From positions 50,458,618-50,522,617 of the forward strand of contig JALGQZ010000008.1 of NCBI GenBank assembly GCA_023105745.1: a stretch of 64,000 nucleotides of DNA. The letters are read 5' to 3'. The first letter of the stretch is position 1, and each line of letters starts with the position of its first letter. Of this stretch, positions 10,100 to 21,611 are shown piece after piece. The translations under genes were made by a program, and so were the position numbers. The notes under the pieces were generated by a model that saw only the letters and a list, made by a program, of their open reading frames with translations, had not been told where the DNA came from and searched no databases. Origin of the DNA: Austropuccinia psidii (taxonomy: Eukaryota > Basidiomycota > Pucciniomycetes > Pucciniales > Sphaerophragmiaceae).

Positions 10100-11648
10100 T
10101 GTCACAGGGGCTCTTGGACAGAAATACAAGAGTGGCCTGGCACTCAGCAATCAGGGAACTCACTTGGAAGACTCCAAAAGAATAAAGAATAAAAATAATA
10201 AGAATGAATTCCTCTAAAAGATATGCAGGTACAAGATGAGATGCAAAAGAGGAAAGGGAAGCCAAATGGCCAAAGAGCCAACCAAGTAAGTCCTTAATCA
10301 CTGTTTCAACCTGCCAAAAGTGAATAATGGAATTAGTAAGGATATGACCACCAAATATCCATTGACAGGCGAAGAAAGAGAAAGAGAAAGGTGCTAAATG
10401 ACTGACTTAATAATATCAGTATTTGCTTAACTAGAATGAAAAGAAAATAGAGATAAAATAAAATCAAAATATATTAATTAACTGGGGAAAACCCCCCAGG
10501 GTGGAAAGGGTAGCCGGTATATGTGAAAAGTTGGGAGCTTGAGTTCTTCAGGCTGAAAACTGATCTGTATTGATCCTTGAGGCTGTATTGATTCTTTTGG
10601 GAATTGATACAGCTGGCTAATATTGAAATTGAATTGGGTTGAATGAATTTCCCATGATTGAAAATGAAATACAGGTCTTGATGGATCCAGACTGTATGGA
10701 AATGAATATGGTTGCCAAGATGGATTGAGTGGAGCTTTGACACTTGACAACTTCTTTTTGGCACTGCCTCTTGAATAAACTTGAGAATGAATTGAAAGTA
10801 TTCCCTTGGAATGAATACTTGGAGTGAGAATAACCAATGACTGCTTGATGGCGTCATTGGTCTTTGACGCTGAAACACTTGCTCTTGAGCCTTGATGATT
10901 CCTCGGAATGATTGGGTGCCTTGATGACGTGATGAGATGTTGGAATGTTGAAATGAACATTTGATATTGCCACCATTGAATTGCTGTTGAAAAATGATGC
11001 ACAATGATATATAACATCATTTATGGCATATTGGTTGATTGGCAAGAAGATTACGTCCAAAGGTCTTGAGATGGAAAGGCAGAGGGAAAAGGATGGATGT
11101 AATGGCTTCAGAGCTTGGAATGGTGTTTCTGGGCCTTTTGGGGTTTTTGGCCACTTTTGGGTTCTGAGCCAAAAACTGGCCCAAAAGGCGGGAAAGTGTC
11201 TTTTGGACACTTTGCGTCAAAGTGCGCAAAAATGCGCAAAATGCGCAAAGTGCGCAAAAATGCGCAAAATGCGCAAATGCGCAAAGTGCGCAAAAGTGCG
11301 CAAAATGCGCAAAAAGTGCGCAAATGCGCAAAAGTGCGCAAAATGCGCAAAAATGCGCAAATGCGCATTATGAGCCCAAATGGCCAAAAACAGCCATTTG
11401 GGCCATTTCCCCTGGTTTTGAGGGAAATGACCAGAAATACCCATTTGGGCATAAATTGCCGCTATGGGTGCTGGATTGAGGTGAAGGGCCATGAAGGCCT
11501 CAAAACACAAATGGCCATAACTGGGCCATAAGATGATGACGTGGCCATATTGGCCACTGGTGATGGATATGGCCAATTGGCCATAAAAGGACTGTGGCTT
11601 GATATGCCATATGGGGATCCAAGGAAGTGAATTGCCATGGTTGTGACA
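10100..11648 (-). repeat. B 5' LTR (1549 bp)
   Basis: This is the partner of 1998-3537 and a few bases longer because its TGCGCA array has 16 units (about 11223-11368). In element sense a TATA-like CACATATACC lies about 45 bases before CCCCAGTTAATTAATATA. The latter is the probable transcription start and the strand complementary to the primer site. Confidence 0.95.
10470..10522 (-). promoter_or_regulatory. Probable LTR promoter and RNA 5' end of B
   Basis: Sense order is TATA-like ACATATACC, a pyrimidine/G-rich stretch, CCCC, then AGTTAATTAATATA. The same order (ACATATA, about 40-45 bases, CCCCAGTTAATTAAT) occurs in the LTRs of C (15300-15356) and B2 (about 45546-45602). Conservation across diverged LTRs supports a core promoter. 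The exact start is inferred from the self-primer complement. Confidence 0.5.
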
Positions 11649-12132
11649 AAAACAGAAGTGGGACAAGAGTCATAAAGTACCAGACTTCAAAGTAGGGGAC
11701 TTAGTTCTAGTTTCAACCTTTAATTTTAATAACATCACAGGCCCAAAGAAACTTAAAGATTCTTATGTAGAACCTTTTGTTATTGTTGCCTTACATGGAA
11801 CCAATGCAGTTCAAGTGAAATTGAGTGGTGAATTGGAAAATAAACACCCCACTTTTCCAGTCAGCTTGATAAAACCTTATCAACCAGCTGATAAAGAATT
11901 GTTTCCTCTAAGGAACCCAACTGCTTTAACTGTCCCACCAGTAGAACAGAATGAAGACAAAAAGATAAAGAAAGTCATTAAAGAAAGGAGACTTAGGGGT
12001 AAAAATCAAAGAGAATATCTTGTCAGATATATAAATCCAGTACATGAAGATGAATGGCTGGCAGAATCAGATATCCCTGACTCAGATAAACTCTTGAGAA
12101 GATTTAGACATGAAAGAAGGCCACAAGCCTGA
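11649..12132 (+). pseudogene. A1 pol, integrase C-terminus (second piece)
   Basis: This continues the frame broken at 1997: after the AAAAC duplication it reads QKWDKSHK and on to TGA 12130-12132. It has the GPKKLKDSY and NKHPTFPVSLIKPY blocks typical of the integrase C-terminal domain. A basic chromo-like end follows (EYLVRY...HEDEWLAESDI, LLRRFRHERR). No stop or frameshift is present in this piece. Confidence 0.92.
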
Positions 12133-12264
12133 ATATGTCTAGGAATGTGCTTTAAATTACTTGATCTGAGTAATGTAAAGAGGTTGGAAAGTGGACATTA
12201 ACCCCCCTTTGGGGCTTTTTATTATTTCTATCATTGATAAAATTGTAGTACAATTTTATTTTTT

Positions 12265-12276
12265 GGTGGGAGGGAA
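12265..12276 (+). promoter_or_regulatory. A1 polypurine tract
   Basis: GGTGGGAGGGAA directly precedes the LTR start TGTGAGCC. The same tract, reverse complemented, borders the LTRs of A2 (55602-55613), F (31872-31883) and E (29606-29616). Positions 12133-12264 are untranslated spacer. Confidence 0.85.
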
Positions 12277-14198
12277 TGTGAGCCTTGAGGTATATTTTAC
12301 ATACCCAAATAGGCCACAATTATCTTAAAAAGAAATTTTGAATTATGCATAACTCATAAGTCATGCATATATCCAAAATTCATCATTTTTGATTTCATAA
12401 AAGATGAATAACCTTTTATTGAGTAAGTAAATCCATGGATTTAAGGCCAGATTTGGATTCTACACTAAAATTCACCTAGGGTAGCTCCATAGAGTGAATA
12501 AGCTCAAATTAACTCTTTAATGTGGTAAAATGGAAAATACTTCAATACCACATCATCAATACCACATAAAAGATCCGTGAAAACTTTTGTTTTTCTTAAT
12601 TTCACACCAAAATAATGGGAATGTGAGAAATCCCATGTTACATATACACTAAGAATAGTGTTATGCATGTTTTGAGCACTTAATATCATGGTATTCTTAC
12701 ATGTACTTTTGGTACACCCATAGTGGATATCTCACTTGAAGCTTAAATTACTATTTTGATGTGAAAAATAGGCAAGGGGGACAAAAGACATCAAAGAGAG
12801 CCAGGGTACCCAACTTCTGAGGCCTCAGAGGCATGGACAGCTCCAAAGCTTGGATACATGGCTTATCTTGGCCTAATTGGTAAACTAAAACCTTTTGGGA
12901 ACTTGGTTACCATGTTACAACTACAGTAAAACTTAAGAAAATAGCAAATAACCTGCTATTCTGACGTGCCAAGGAGGTAAAGAGCTACTTAGACTCCTGT
13001 AACCATGTCAATTCTTAATGACTTTCCATGGATAAACCCCAAAAGAGTAATTAAAACCCTTTTTGGACTTGTATCCATTGATTTACCTCATAGCAACTAG
13101 TGAAACACTGATATTTGCAATTCTATGTAGAAATGAGGTAAAAACTTCAAAAATTCATTATAAATACATTTCTTAATGAATCTTTCTGAAATTTTCAGGA
13201 CTAATGGAGAACTTTATTATCTATGGTCCAAACAAAAAGAATTACAGTTTTACTATTCAAATTAAAAGTTTTACTTACAGTCCATTTTTGCCTATTCTAC
13301 GTGAAACACTGAATCTTCAAAAATTCACAATAATTACATACTGTGATGAAATTGGCAATAACATTGATAATTTTGAGAAATCAATGATTATTTTGGAATA
13401 AAAGAAGATTTACAGATGTTACTCCTTTTATTCTTAACCATATTGGGGTTGGTAGTCATGTAAAAGCATCAATTAAGTAATTATGATAATCTTACGTGAC
13501 AACAGATGATGAAATCCATAATCCAAAAAGGTTTATTTTTTTATCACTCACTGGTTTTTTAGTTTGCTCCATGGCACGCCTCTGTGGGCTGTTGTTGACT
13601 TAAAAGAAGCCTCTTCTTGTTGTTTTTTCCACATCATCATATTATTATCATTTTAAATCATTATTACCAACAAGTAAGTATTAGTTACAGCTATTCTTAA
13701 GTATTTTAAATCTTTCAGAATCAATCAGAAAGACGTGAAATTATAGAATCCAACTATATATTGTTGTAATAATGTTCTAAATCCATTTTGATCCTTAAAA
13801 TCCACAATTTCATGTCAAATCTCTCTATCTTATCTTTCAATAAGCTCTTTGGAGTATTAGTGAGTGATTTATCTTTAATTCTTAAAGTTTTTCTCTAAAA
13901 TTAGTTTTCTTCAAGAACTATAATTATAATTATTCTTGCAAAAGATAATTTTATATTAAAATAATTTTATTATTTTAATAAAAGCAGTTTTATTATTGAA
14001 ATCTTCATGTAATTGATTCTAGTAGACAATTACTGGCTCACTATTAAAATCACTAGTAGTGCTTAACAAGTGAAAGAAATAATTCTTTAATTATTTAATT
14101 GTGGCTATAATAATATTTTATTATCATATTTCATAAGAACAGACACAGTACTGTTGATTAATAGTGATATTACCATCAGTTTCATAGTCACATCTTAT
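12277..14198 (+). repeat. A1 3' LTR (about 1922 bp)
   Basis: It starts TGTGAGCCTTGAGG and ends ...CACATCTTA. It matches the reverse complement of the A2 LTR (53675-55601) along its length with many substitutions. The last two bases expected (CA) are missing where it abuts B2 gag. Small open frames in it, such as 12504-12689 and 13204-13401, recur with changes in A2 and are not genes. Confidence 0.9.
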
Positions 14199-14957
14199 GA
14201 TGGCACCCCAGCAGATCCTCAACTGGGGGCCCAATTAGATAGAGGACCCTTCATGGAAGGAGCAGCACCATCCAGGAAGGAAGGAAGAGGGCCAAGAAGA
14301 TAAAATTCATTCTCACAAGCAGCTGGAGGGTTCCCATGACTCTCAAGGACCACCTTCAAAGGTCCTGGTGAAGATGGGGAAGAGGAGGAGGAAGAGTCTA
14401 ATGGTACTGAGGGTGTTCCTGCTCCTGTGGGGGCATCCCAAGGTACTGAAGTACCAACTCTAGCCCATTTGGATCAGCCTTTCTCTCATCAGTCTGAATC
14501 ACCCTTATTGGCCATTGTCAAGCAAATGACTCAGACTATGGCCAGTCTGCAAGCAGCTTCATCTTATGAAGAATCAAGACCACCAGCCTTCAAGACTCCA
14601 TCTATGAAGGCACCAGAAACCTTTCATGGGACTAAGCACTTCAAAGTGAGAAGCTTTATTCATTCTTGCCAATTAATCTTTAATAATGATCAGGAAAGGT
14701 TCTCTAAAGAAAGAAAGAAGGCTCTTTATGCCACTTCATTTCTCATTGGCAGGGCTGCAAAATGGATCAAGCCTTACCTTTCCAATCTCATCAGTCAAGA
14801 TCCATATTTCCTTCTCAATTCATGGAACTTATTTGAATCTCAGCTATTCAGCTTATTTGGGGACCCAAATTAAGTCATAAAAGCTGAAGCAGAACTTGAT
14901 TCTTTCAGAATGAAAGAAGGTGGGCATGTATAAATATAAATTGCTTATTTCAGAAGT
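14199..14957 (+). pseudogene. B2 gag, first piece
   Basis: It begins in the GTPA region of gag directly against the A1 LTR. Nonsense codons occur near 14299, near 14338 and at 14871-14873 (EVR to stop). Further stops lie in the last 30 bases before element C. The recognisable core is FKTPSMKAPETFHGTKHFKV to YFLLNSWNLFESQL. The acidic run EDGEEEEEE corresponds to that of B. Confidence 0.88.
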
Positions 14958-15702
14958 TGTAACAACCACTCACCAGGGGTAAGGGTATTCATCAATACAC
15001 CCACTCAAACACCTCAAATCAGCGGATCCACTATCTGAATCAGCATTCAGTTTCAGAAATCTTCCTTGCTGAAACATGCATACAGCTTGGTACTTCAATA
15101 CAGCCTGTCAACATCTGTACAGGTTGGATTCACCCAATACAGCTTCAATACACCAGCATTAAACTGTATGATCACTCCAATACACCACACCTCTTGTACA
15201 GGCTCTGTACAGCTGTACAGGACCTGTATTTTCCAGACTCAATTCAATCATTCAATCCTCTTATGAAAATTCTTCCTCTGGATCAGGGCTGGTGATTCTC
15301 ACATATAACAGCCCCTCTTTCTCCCCCTGGGTACTTTTCCCCAGTTAATTAATTTAGTTATTTATTATTTTATGAATATTCTTATCCTTATTTTGGGTAT
15401 TATATTTATTTAATATTAAGTTAGTCTTTGCATTTCTCTCTTTGCCTGTACAGTATGAGCTGGGTGGCCATATCCTTATTAACCCTTCTCTTTCCATTCT
15501 GACAGGTTGAAACAGTGGACTTGGACTTGTTTGTGGTTGGCTCTTCTATTCTTTACTTTTATTTCTTTTATTGCTGCTTTCTTATATTCTTTATTTTAGT
15601 AATTCATCTCTTGCACTCTTAAGTGTACTCTTTCTTATCATATCTTTGAGCCCTCCATAAGTGAGTGCCAGGCCCTCTTCACTTCAGAGAGCGCCTGTGA
15701 CA
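14958..15702 (+). repeat. C 5' LTR (745 bp)
   Basis: Matched by 24624-25383, which has about 15 extra bases near its end (CCCAGTTTACTGAGT). It contains TGTACAG-rich words in U3, CACATATAACAG (about 15299) and CCCCAGTTAATTAATTTA (15339-15356). Confidence 0.95.
15343..15356 (+). promoter_or_regulatory. C LTR self-primer word / probable RNA 5' end
   Basis: AGTTAATTAATTTA lies about 43 bases after ACATATAA. It pairs with the primer site at 15704-15717 with a single G-T wobble. It differs from the B word at one position, and the B and C primer sites differ at the matching position. Confidence 0.55.
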
Positions 15703-15703
15703 T

Positions 15704-15717
15704 TAAATTAATTAGCT
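15704..15717 (+). promoter_or_regulatory. C primer-binding site
   Basis: TAAATTAATTAGCT starts one base after the LTR end and complements 15343-15356 (13 Watson-Crick pairs, one wobble). This is the same layout as in B. Confidence 0.58.
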
Positions 15718-16547
15718 CATATTGATTCTTTCTTTTCATTCTTTTATCATCATTTCTCTCATTTATCAATTATGAATTTTTAATGATCTTATGATTTTTA
15801 ATGATTATGATTTTCTCTCTTATCAATTTTCATCTCATTCTTTTCATTTATATGAAAATTGATTCTTTCTTCTTTCTTAATCATTTCTGACCATTCCATT
15901 CACTTAATTTTAATTTTTTTATCAGATCAAATTTTTTCTGTGTTCTCATTCAGGTCTTATTTAGGAATTATTGATTTGTTTAATTGATTGGATTATTCAT
16001 TGGGATTCATTGGGTTTATTGATTCAGCGATTCAGGATTTTTCATTTGGATTGGATTGATTGACTTTGAATTCTCAAGATATTTCATTGATGCTCAAGAA
16101 TTGATTTTGCTTATTGATTGATTTTGACTCATCAAGATATTTGAATTGATTTCTGAAGATTTTGAATTGATTGATTGAATCCTCCAGACCTTGATTTCAT
16201 ATTGAAGAGACTAATTGATTGATTGATTGATTTACTATTTATTGAATATTGATTGATTGTTGATTTACTCAGGATTATTGATATTTGCTTTGAATTTGAT
16301 TGAATTATTGATTATTGATTGAATATTGATTTATTATTGCTTTACTCAAGATTATTGATATTTGATTTGAATTTGATTTATTGTTGATTATTGATTGAAT
16401 GGATTGATTGTTGATTGAAGTTGATTTCACCGCAAGAATTGAATTGATTCCTCAAGACTCATCAAGATTTTTATTGTGATTGATTTGGCCAAGTTTGATT
16501 TCTTTTCTCAATACCATAAAGTTTCTTTTATTCAAATTCTGTTCATA
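15718..16547 (+). other. C 5' leader, GATT-rich
   Basis: No gene is present. Runs of GATTGATTGATT and related words dominate (about 15985-16460). The frame leading into gag is open from about 16476 but has no ATG. Confidence 0.6.
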
Positions 16548-17909
16548 ATTCCAGTTCAGCATAGTCCCCCAGCAAAGAACACTAGATCCCAGAAATTTTC
16601 AGCTGTTCTCACTCCTACAGCAAGGGCTCCTCTTGACTGCACACCATCAGTTCATCAACTGAGTGCAAACTTGGGCAGAGGACCACCAATGGAAGGAGAA
16701 GCACTCTCAAGAAGAGGTGGAATGAAATCTAGAAGATCAAGATCCTTTTCTGCACCTTTTGGTGGCTACCCTGGCATGTCTGAAGGTGCAAGAGCAAGAT
16801 TAGGGGAAGTTGAAGATGAAGAGGGGGAAGAGTTTCTGGAAGAGGAGGATTCTGGGGAGATTGAAGTGGAAGATGCCTTGGCAAATGCTCCAGAGGTGCC
16901 TCAGGGTTCTAATCTAGCCCTTTCTAGTCAACCTCTTTTCTCTCAAACTGATCCAAGTCTCCTCAAGATAATGGAGCAGATGACTCAATTCATGGGGAAA
17001 CTCACTCAAGCAGTTGCTCCCAGGGACGATTCCAAAGCCCCTTCTTTCAAGACTCCATCCATGAAGGCACCTGATTCTTTTGATGGTACTCAAGCTCATA
17101 AATTGAGAGGATTTATCCAATCCTGTCAATTAATCTTCCATAATGATCCAGAAAATTTCTTCTCTGACAGGAAGAAAGTTCTTTACTCAACTTCCTTTCT
17201 CACTGGTAGAGCTGGAAAGTGGATTGAACCCTATCTCTCAAATATTTCCAATGAAGACCCTTCTTATCTCCTCAATAATTAGCCATTATTTGAATCTCAA
17301 TTCTTCACTCTGTTTGGTGACCCCAATGAAGTCAGGAAAGCTGAACAAGAGTTGGAAAATTTGAGGATGAGGGAAAGTGGTCATGTATCCTTGTAAATTT
17401 CTGATTTCAAAAGCTTAATGTCAAGAATTGGAGATTGGGGTGAAAGAGCTTATATCCATGTTTACAGAAGAGGATTGGCATCAAGATTATTGGATCAGTT
17501 GGCTTCTCACCCTGGAACCTTTGATACTCTTCAAGAACTTATGGATGTCACTTTAGAATTAGACACAAGATATCATGAGAGGATAAGAGAAAAGGGTGGC
17601 AATCAAGAGAAGAAGCCTCCTGTCAATGGATCCAATCAATCTAGGCCTCCTCAAAACTCATATTCAAAGAGGCCTCACCAGAAGAAGAACAAGAAGGGCA
17701 AGAAGTATCAATCTTCAAAGGACAAGCCTCATGCAGCTCTCCTCAATAAGGCCAATAAATTAATTGGTTCTGAAAAGGAGAGGAGGATTAAAGAGGGGTT
17801 GTGTACTTATTGTGGTGGAAAGCACCCAATTGAAAAATGCTTCAAGAGACCTCAGAACAAGCCTGGGTCATCATCAAAAGGCTTCCCTAGCAAGCAGGGA
17901 AAAGCCTGA
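16548..17909 (+). pseudogene. C gag, start codon lost and two stops
   Basis: It aligns with B gag from the start: the ATG of B is ATT here (16548-16550), followed by PVQHSPPA. The acidic block (EDEEGEEFLEEEDSGEIEVE), gag core (FKTPSMKAPDSFDGTQAHKL) and zinc knuckle CTYCGGKHPIEKC are all present. Stops are TAG at 17279-17281 (a Trp in B) and TAA at 17393-17395 (a Tyr in B). The slippery GGGAAAA is kept at the end. The product would be the capsid protein, but this copy cannot make it. Confidence 0.9.
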
Positions 17910-17941
17910 GTGGTGATCATGATGTGTTCAATGGTTCTCAC
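17897..17941 (+). promoter_or_regulatory. Predicted -1 frameshift signal at C gag/pol junction
   Basis: GGGAAAA (17897-17903) is followed by a 6-nt spacer ending in the gag TGA and a stem 17910-17919/17932-17941 with a 12-nt loop. This stem is weaker than in B: three wobbles and one mismatch in ten pairs. Confidence 0.5.
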
Positions 17942-20900
17942 TTATTTCCTTCAAGAGCACAATTGTGCACTCTGAATACTAGTGTCAAGAAATCTTTAAA
18001 GTTTCTTATTTTCTCTTGTGTCTCTGATATTTTTTATAGTATTCTCATTGATTCTGGTGCTACAAACTCCTTTATTGCAAAGAATTTTGTTCTCAAGTAC
18101 TCATTGACTCTGTCAGAGCTCCCTGAAAAGATTCTTCTTTTCATTCTGGATTCTAATGAATCCCCTGCCTTGTTGATCACCCATTATACCAAGTGGGTAG
18201 TTGACTTGCCTTCCTTCCCAAGCTTTGAATGCGACTTCTTTATCATAGATTCACCCAAGGGAGAAGACCTGATATTGGGCTATGATTTCCTTTACCATTT
18301 TAATCCCATTATTGATTGGAAAAATGGATTGATCACCTATGATTCTAGTCATAAAGATTCTAGTGGTATTATTCCTTCTACTAGTAATGACTTTGCCACT
18401 TCTGTCAACAGTGTTTCTCTGGTTGGTGAACTTAAGACACCTTCCCTTCCTTCTTCTGTCCATATCCCTTCCATCATTCCCTCTCAGTCATTACTTCTAT
18501 TAAGAGATGAAGTCTTCAAAGAGATAAAAGATGTTGGAGAAGATGTTGCTATATCTTCACTTCATCTCTTTCAAGGGGATATGGACCTTCCTCCTTTATC
18601 TTTTCATGCCTCCCTGGAGGAACAGTGGGATGAGGAGGAAGAGCCAGAAGAAATTGAAACTGTGTTGAAAGTAGTCCCTCCTGTTTATCACCAATATTTG
18701 GATGTATTCTCCAAGGTGAAGGTAGAGAAACTTCCTCCAAACCCCTCCTGTGATCATCATATTGAATTGGAGGGTCTTCTACCTCCAATTGGTGTTATCT
18801 ACTCATTATCAAATAAAGAGTCAGAAACACTACAGGCCTACATTTCAGAGAATTTAGAGAAAGGTTTCATAAGACCAAGCTCCTCTTCAACAGGAGCACC
18901 TGTCATTTTTGTTAAGAAAAAGGATGGAGGTCTTTGTTTGTGTGTTGACTACCGCAAACTCAATGCGGTTACTAGGAAGAACAGGTATCCTGTTCCTCCT
19001 ATGAACCAACTTCTTACCGTATTCAACGGTTCCACTATCTTCTCCAAGATAGACTTGTGTGGTGCATATAACCTTCTGAGAATCAAAGAGGGGGATGAGC
19101 ACTTAACTGCCTTTAGAACCAAATATGGTAGTTATGAGTATTTGGTCATGCCATTTGGTTTGACCAATGCTCCTGCTTCTTTCCAGAATCTAGTAAATGA
19201 TATCTTTGCAGATTTCTGGGATGTGTTTGTTGTGGTTTATCTAGATGATATTATGGTCTTTTCCAGTTCTGAGGAGGAACATGTCAAATATGTGGCCTCT
19301 GTCCTCCAGAGACTGAGGGACAATAATTTGTTTTCCAAAGCCTCCAAGTGCTTATTCTATGCCTCAAGTGTGGAATACTTGGGCTATGTTGTTTCAAGTG
19401 ATGGCCTCAAGATGGATTCTTCAAAAGTTTAGCAAATCCTCAATTGCCCTCAGCCCAAAAATATCAAGGCCCTTCAATCTTTTCTTGGCTCTGCCAATTT
19501 TTATTGTTGTTTCATAAAACATTATTCTAAAAAAATCACTTCTCTCACTTCCCTTCTCAAAAAAGATTCTCCCTTCATCTTCAATGAGGACACTCTTAGC
19601 CAGTTTCAATCACTCAAAGAGGCTTTCACTACTGCTCCTATCTTATCTCATTGCAATCCTTCTCTACCTACTATTGTAGAGACTGATTCTTCTTATTATG
19701 CCTTGGGTGCTGTACTGAGCCAGGTGAATGACTCAGGAAAGCATCCCATTGCGTTGGATAGTTGCAAGCTTCTCCCAGCTGAGCTGAACTATGAAATTCA
19801 TGACAAGGAACTCCTTGGCATAGTTTTGGCTCACAAGCGCTGGAGAGCATTTATTCTCTCTCTTTCCAATTCTTTTGAGGTCTTGACAGACCGCTCTTCC
19901 TTGCAGTATTTAATGTCTTCCAAAGTTCTTACTCGTCGTCAGGCCTGTTGGGCTGAGTTCCTTTCAACATTTCACTTCACTATCACTTACCGCCCAGGTA
20001 GGCTGGCCACTTTACCAGATGCCTTGTCAAGTTGGGACGACATGTACCCAGAGAGGGGGGTGGACTTCATCAGCAAGAATTTCTCAAAATTTTCATAAAG
20101 TAATCAAGCAAGATTCTTTTCAATAAAAGTGGAAGTATTTTCAGATTTACTTGACAAGATTCAAAAAGAAGTATGGCAAAACAAAGAATATAAAGAAATA
20201 CTCAAGCAACTAGCAAGAGGTTAATCAGTTTCAGATTATTCTCTTGAACCTCAAGCCAAGTTGTTATTATTCAAAGATAGAGTGGTAATTCCAAGCAATG
20301 AAGAACTTCAACTCAATATTCTTCAAAAGAATCATGACTCACCTTTGGCTGGCCATCCTGGCCAGGAGAAGACCCTCAAGCTCATCAAGAGGGATTTTTA
20401 TTGGGCTGGCATGAAGCAATTCATCAAGGACTATGTGTCCTCATGTCAGCAATGTTCAAGAAACAAGAACATTCATCACAAGAAGCTTGGAATACTCAAG
20501 CCTCTTCAAATTCCATCTGGTCCTTGGAATTCCTTATCAATGGACTTTATCACTCAATTTCCCTTGTCAAACAACTTTTACTCAGCTCTAGTAGTTGTGG
20601 ACAGGTTCGCAGAAATGGCAATCTTCATTCCAACTTATGGAACAATCACTGCTCTGGAATTAGCTCAAATCTTCATTAGTCATGTATTTTCCAAGCATGG
20701 CCTTCCAGTCAGTATTGTCAGTGATAGAGGATCTTTATTTGTTTCATCATTCTGGACTCAATTATGTCAGAAGCTCAAGATATCAAGAGATCCTTCAACT
20801 GCTTTTCATCCTGAAACAGATGGACAGACAGAGAGGGTAAATCAGATTCTAGAACAGTATCTTTGGATGTATGTCAGTTACCATCAAGATGATTGGCACA

Positions 20901-21607
20901 CCTGGCTCCCTCTGGCTGAATTTGCCTATAATAATGCAGAATATTAATCAACAAAGCAATCACCTTTTTTCACCATTTATGGAAGAAATCCCAGCTTTGA
21001 CTCAATCCATATTTCTCAAGATTCACCTGCTGGAAAGTTATCAACAAAACTCCAATCAGTACAGCAAGTTGTCAAAGAAGAATTAGAGTCAGCAATAAGG
21101 AGATTCAAGAAGTATGCAGATAGAAATAGAGCAATTCCACCTGATTTCCAAGCTGGGGACAAAGTATGGCTAGCTTCCAAGAACATCAAGACAACAAGAC
21201 CCACCAAGAAATTATCAGAAAGATGCTTGGGACCCTTTGAAGTTCTGAAGAAGATTGGCAGTCATTCATATAACCTCAAGTTGCCTCAGCAATGGAAGTC
21301 AGTTCACCCTGTATTCCATGTGTCCTTATTAGAACCAGTGAAGCATTCAACTATCCCAAATCAAAATCAATTGCCACCACCACCAGTCTTAGTGGAGGAG
21401 CAAGAAGAATGGGAAGTGGCTCAGGTTCTGGACTCAAACCTCAAGAGAGGTAATTTATGGTATCTTGTAGAGTGGAAAGGATTCAGTGAAGACCCAGAAA
21501 AAACCACTTGGGAACCAGCTTCCAACCTTACCAACTCACCAGACCTTGTAAAGGACTTTCATTCCTTGTATTTAGACAAGCCTGGCCCAAATACCTCAAG
21601 AGTTTGA
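17911..21607 (+). pseudogene. C pol with chromodomain, four nonsense codons
   Basis: One continuous phase runs to TGA 21605-21607. Domains: protease (LIDSGATNSF, about 18048), reverse transcriptase (YLDD at 19238-19249), RNase H (TDRSSLQYLM), integrase zinc finger (HDSPLAGH, CQQC), integrase core (MDFITQFP, SIVSDRGSL, TDGQTERVNQ) and chromodomain (WYLVEWKGF...TTWEP, about 21459-21515). In-frame stops lie at 19430, 20096, 20222 and 20945. The integrase second Asp and the glutamate are intact. No frameshift is seen, so decay has been by point mutation. Confidence 0.93.
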
Positions 21608-21611
21608 TTTT

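Larger units (their letters stand above)
1998..11648 (-). mobile_element. B: full-length Ty3/Gypsy chromovirus (lineage 2) nested in A1
   Basis: Both LTRs (1998-3537 and 10100-11648) begin TGTCAC and end GTGACA when read on the plus strand. They flank gag and pol on the minus strand. The 5-bp target duplication AAAAC (1993-1997 and 11649-11653) is perfect. Element order in its own sense is 5' LTR, primer site, AT-rich leader, gag, -1 frame pol with chromodomain, duplicated noncoding module, polypurine tract (3538-3551), 3' LTR. Two lesions in pol disable this copy. The LTRs are nearly identical outside a variable minisatellite, so the insertion looks fairly young. Confidence 0.95.
657..14198 (+). 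mobile_element. A1: 5'-truncated Ty3/Gypsy element (lineage 1) split by element B
   Basis: Only the 3' half remains: RNase H end plus integrase (657-1997 and 11649-12132), polypurine tract (12265-12276) and 3' LTR (12277-14198). The first LTR, gag, protease and reverse transcriptase are missing. Element B lies in the pol gene between two copies of AAAAC. Removing B and one copy restores an uninterrupted frame, so B inserted into an open reading frame. A1 is the same family as A2 at the right end of the window. Confidence 0.9.
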
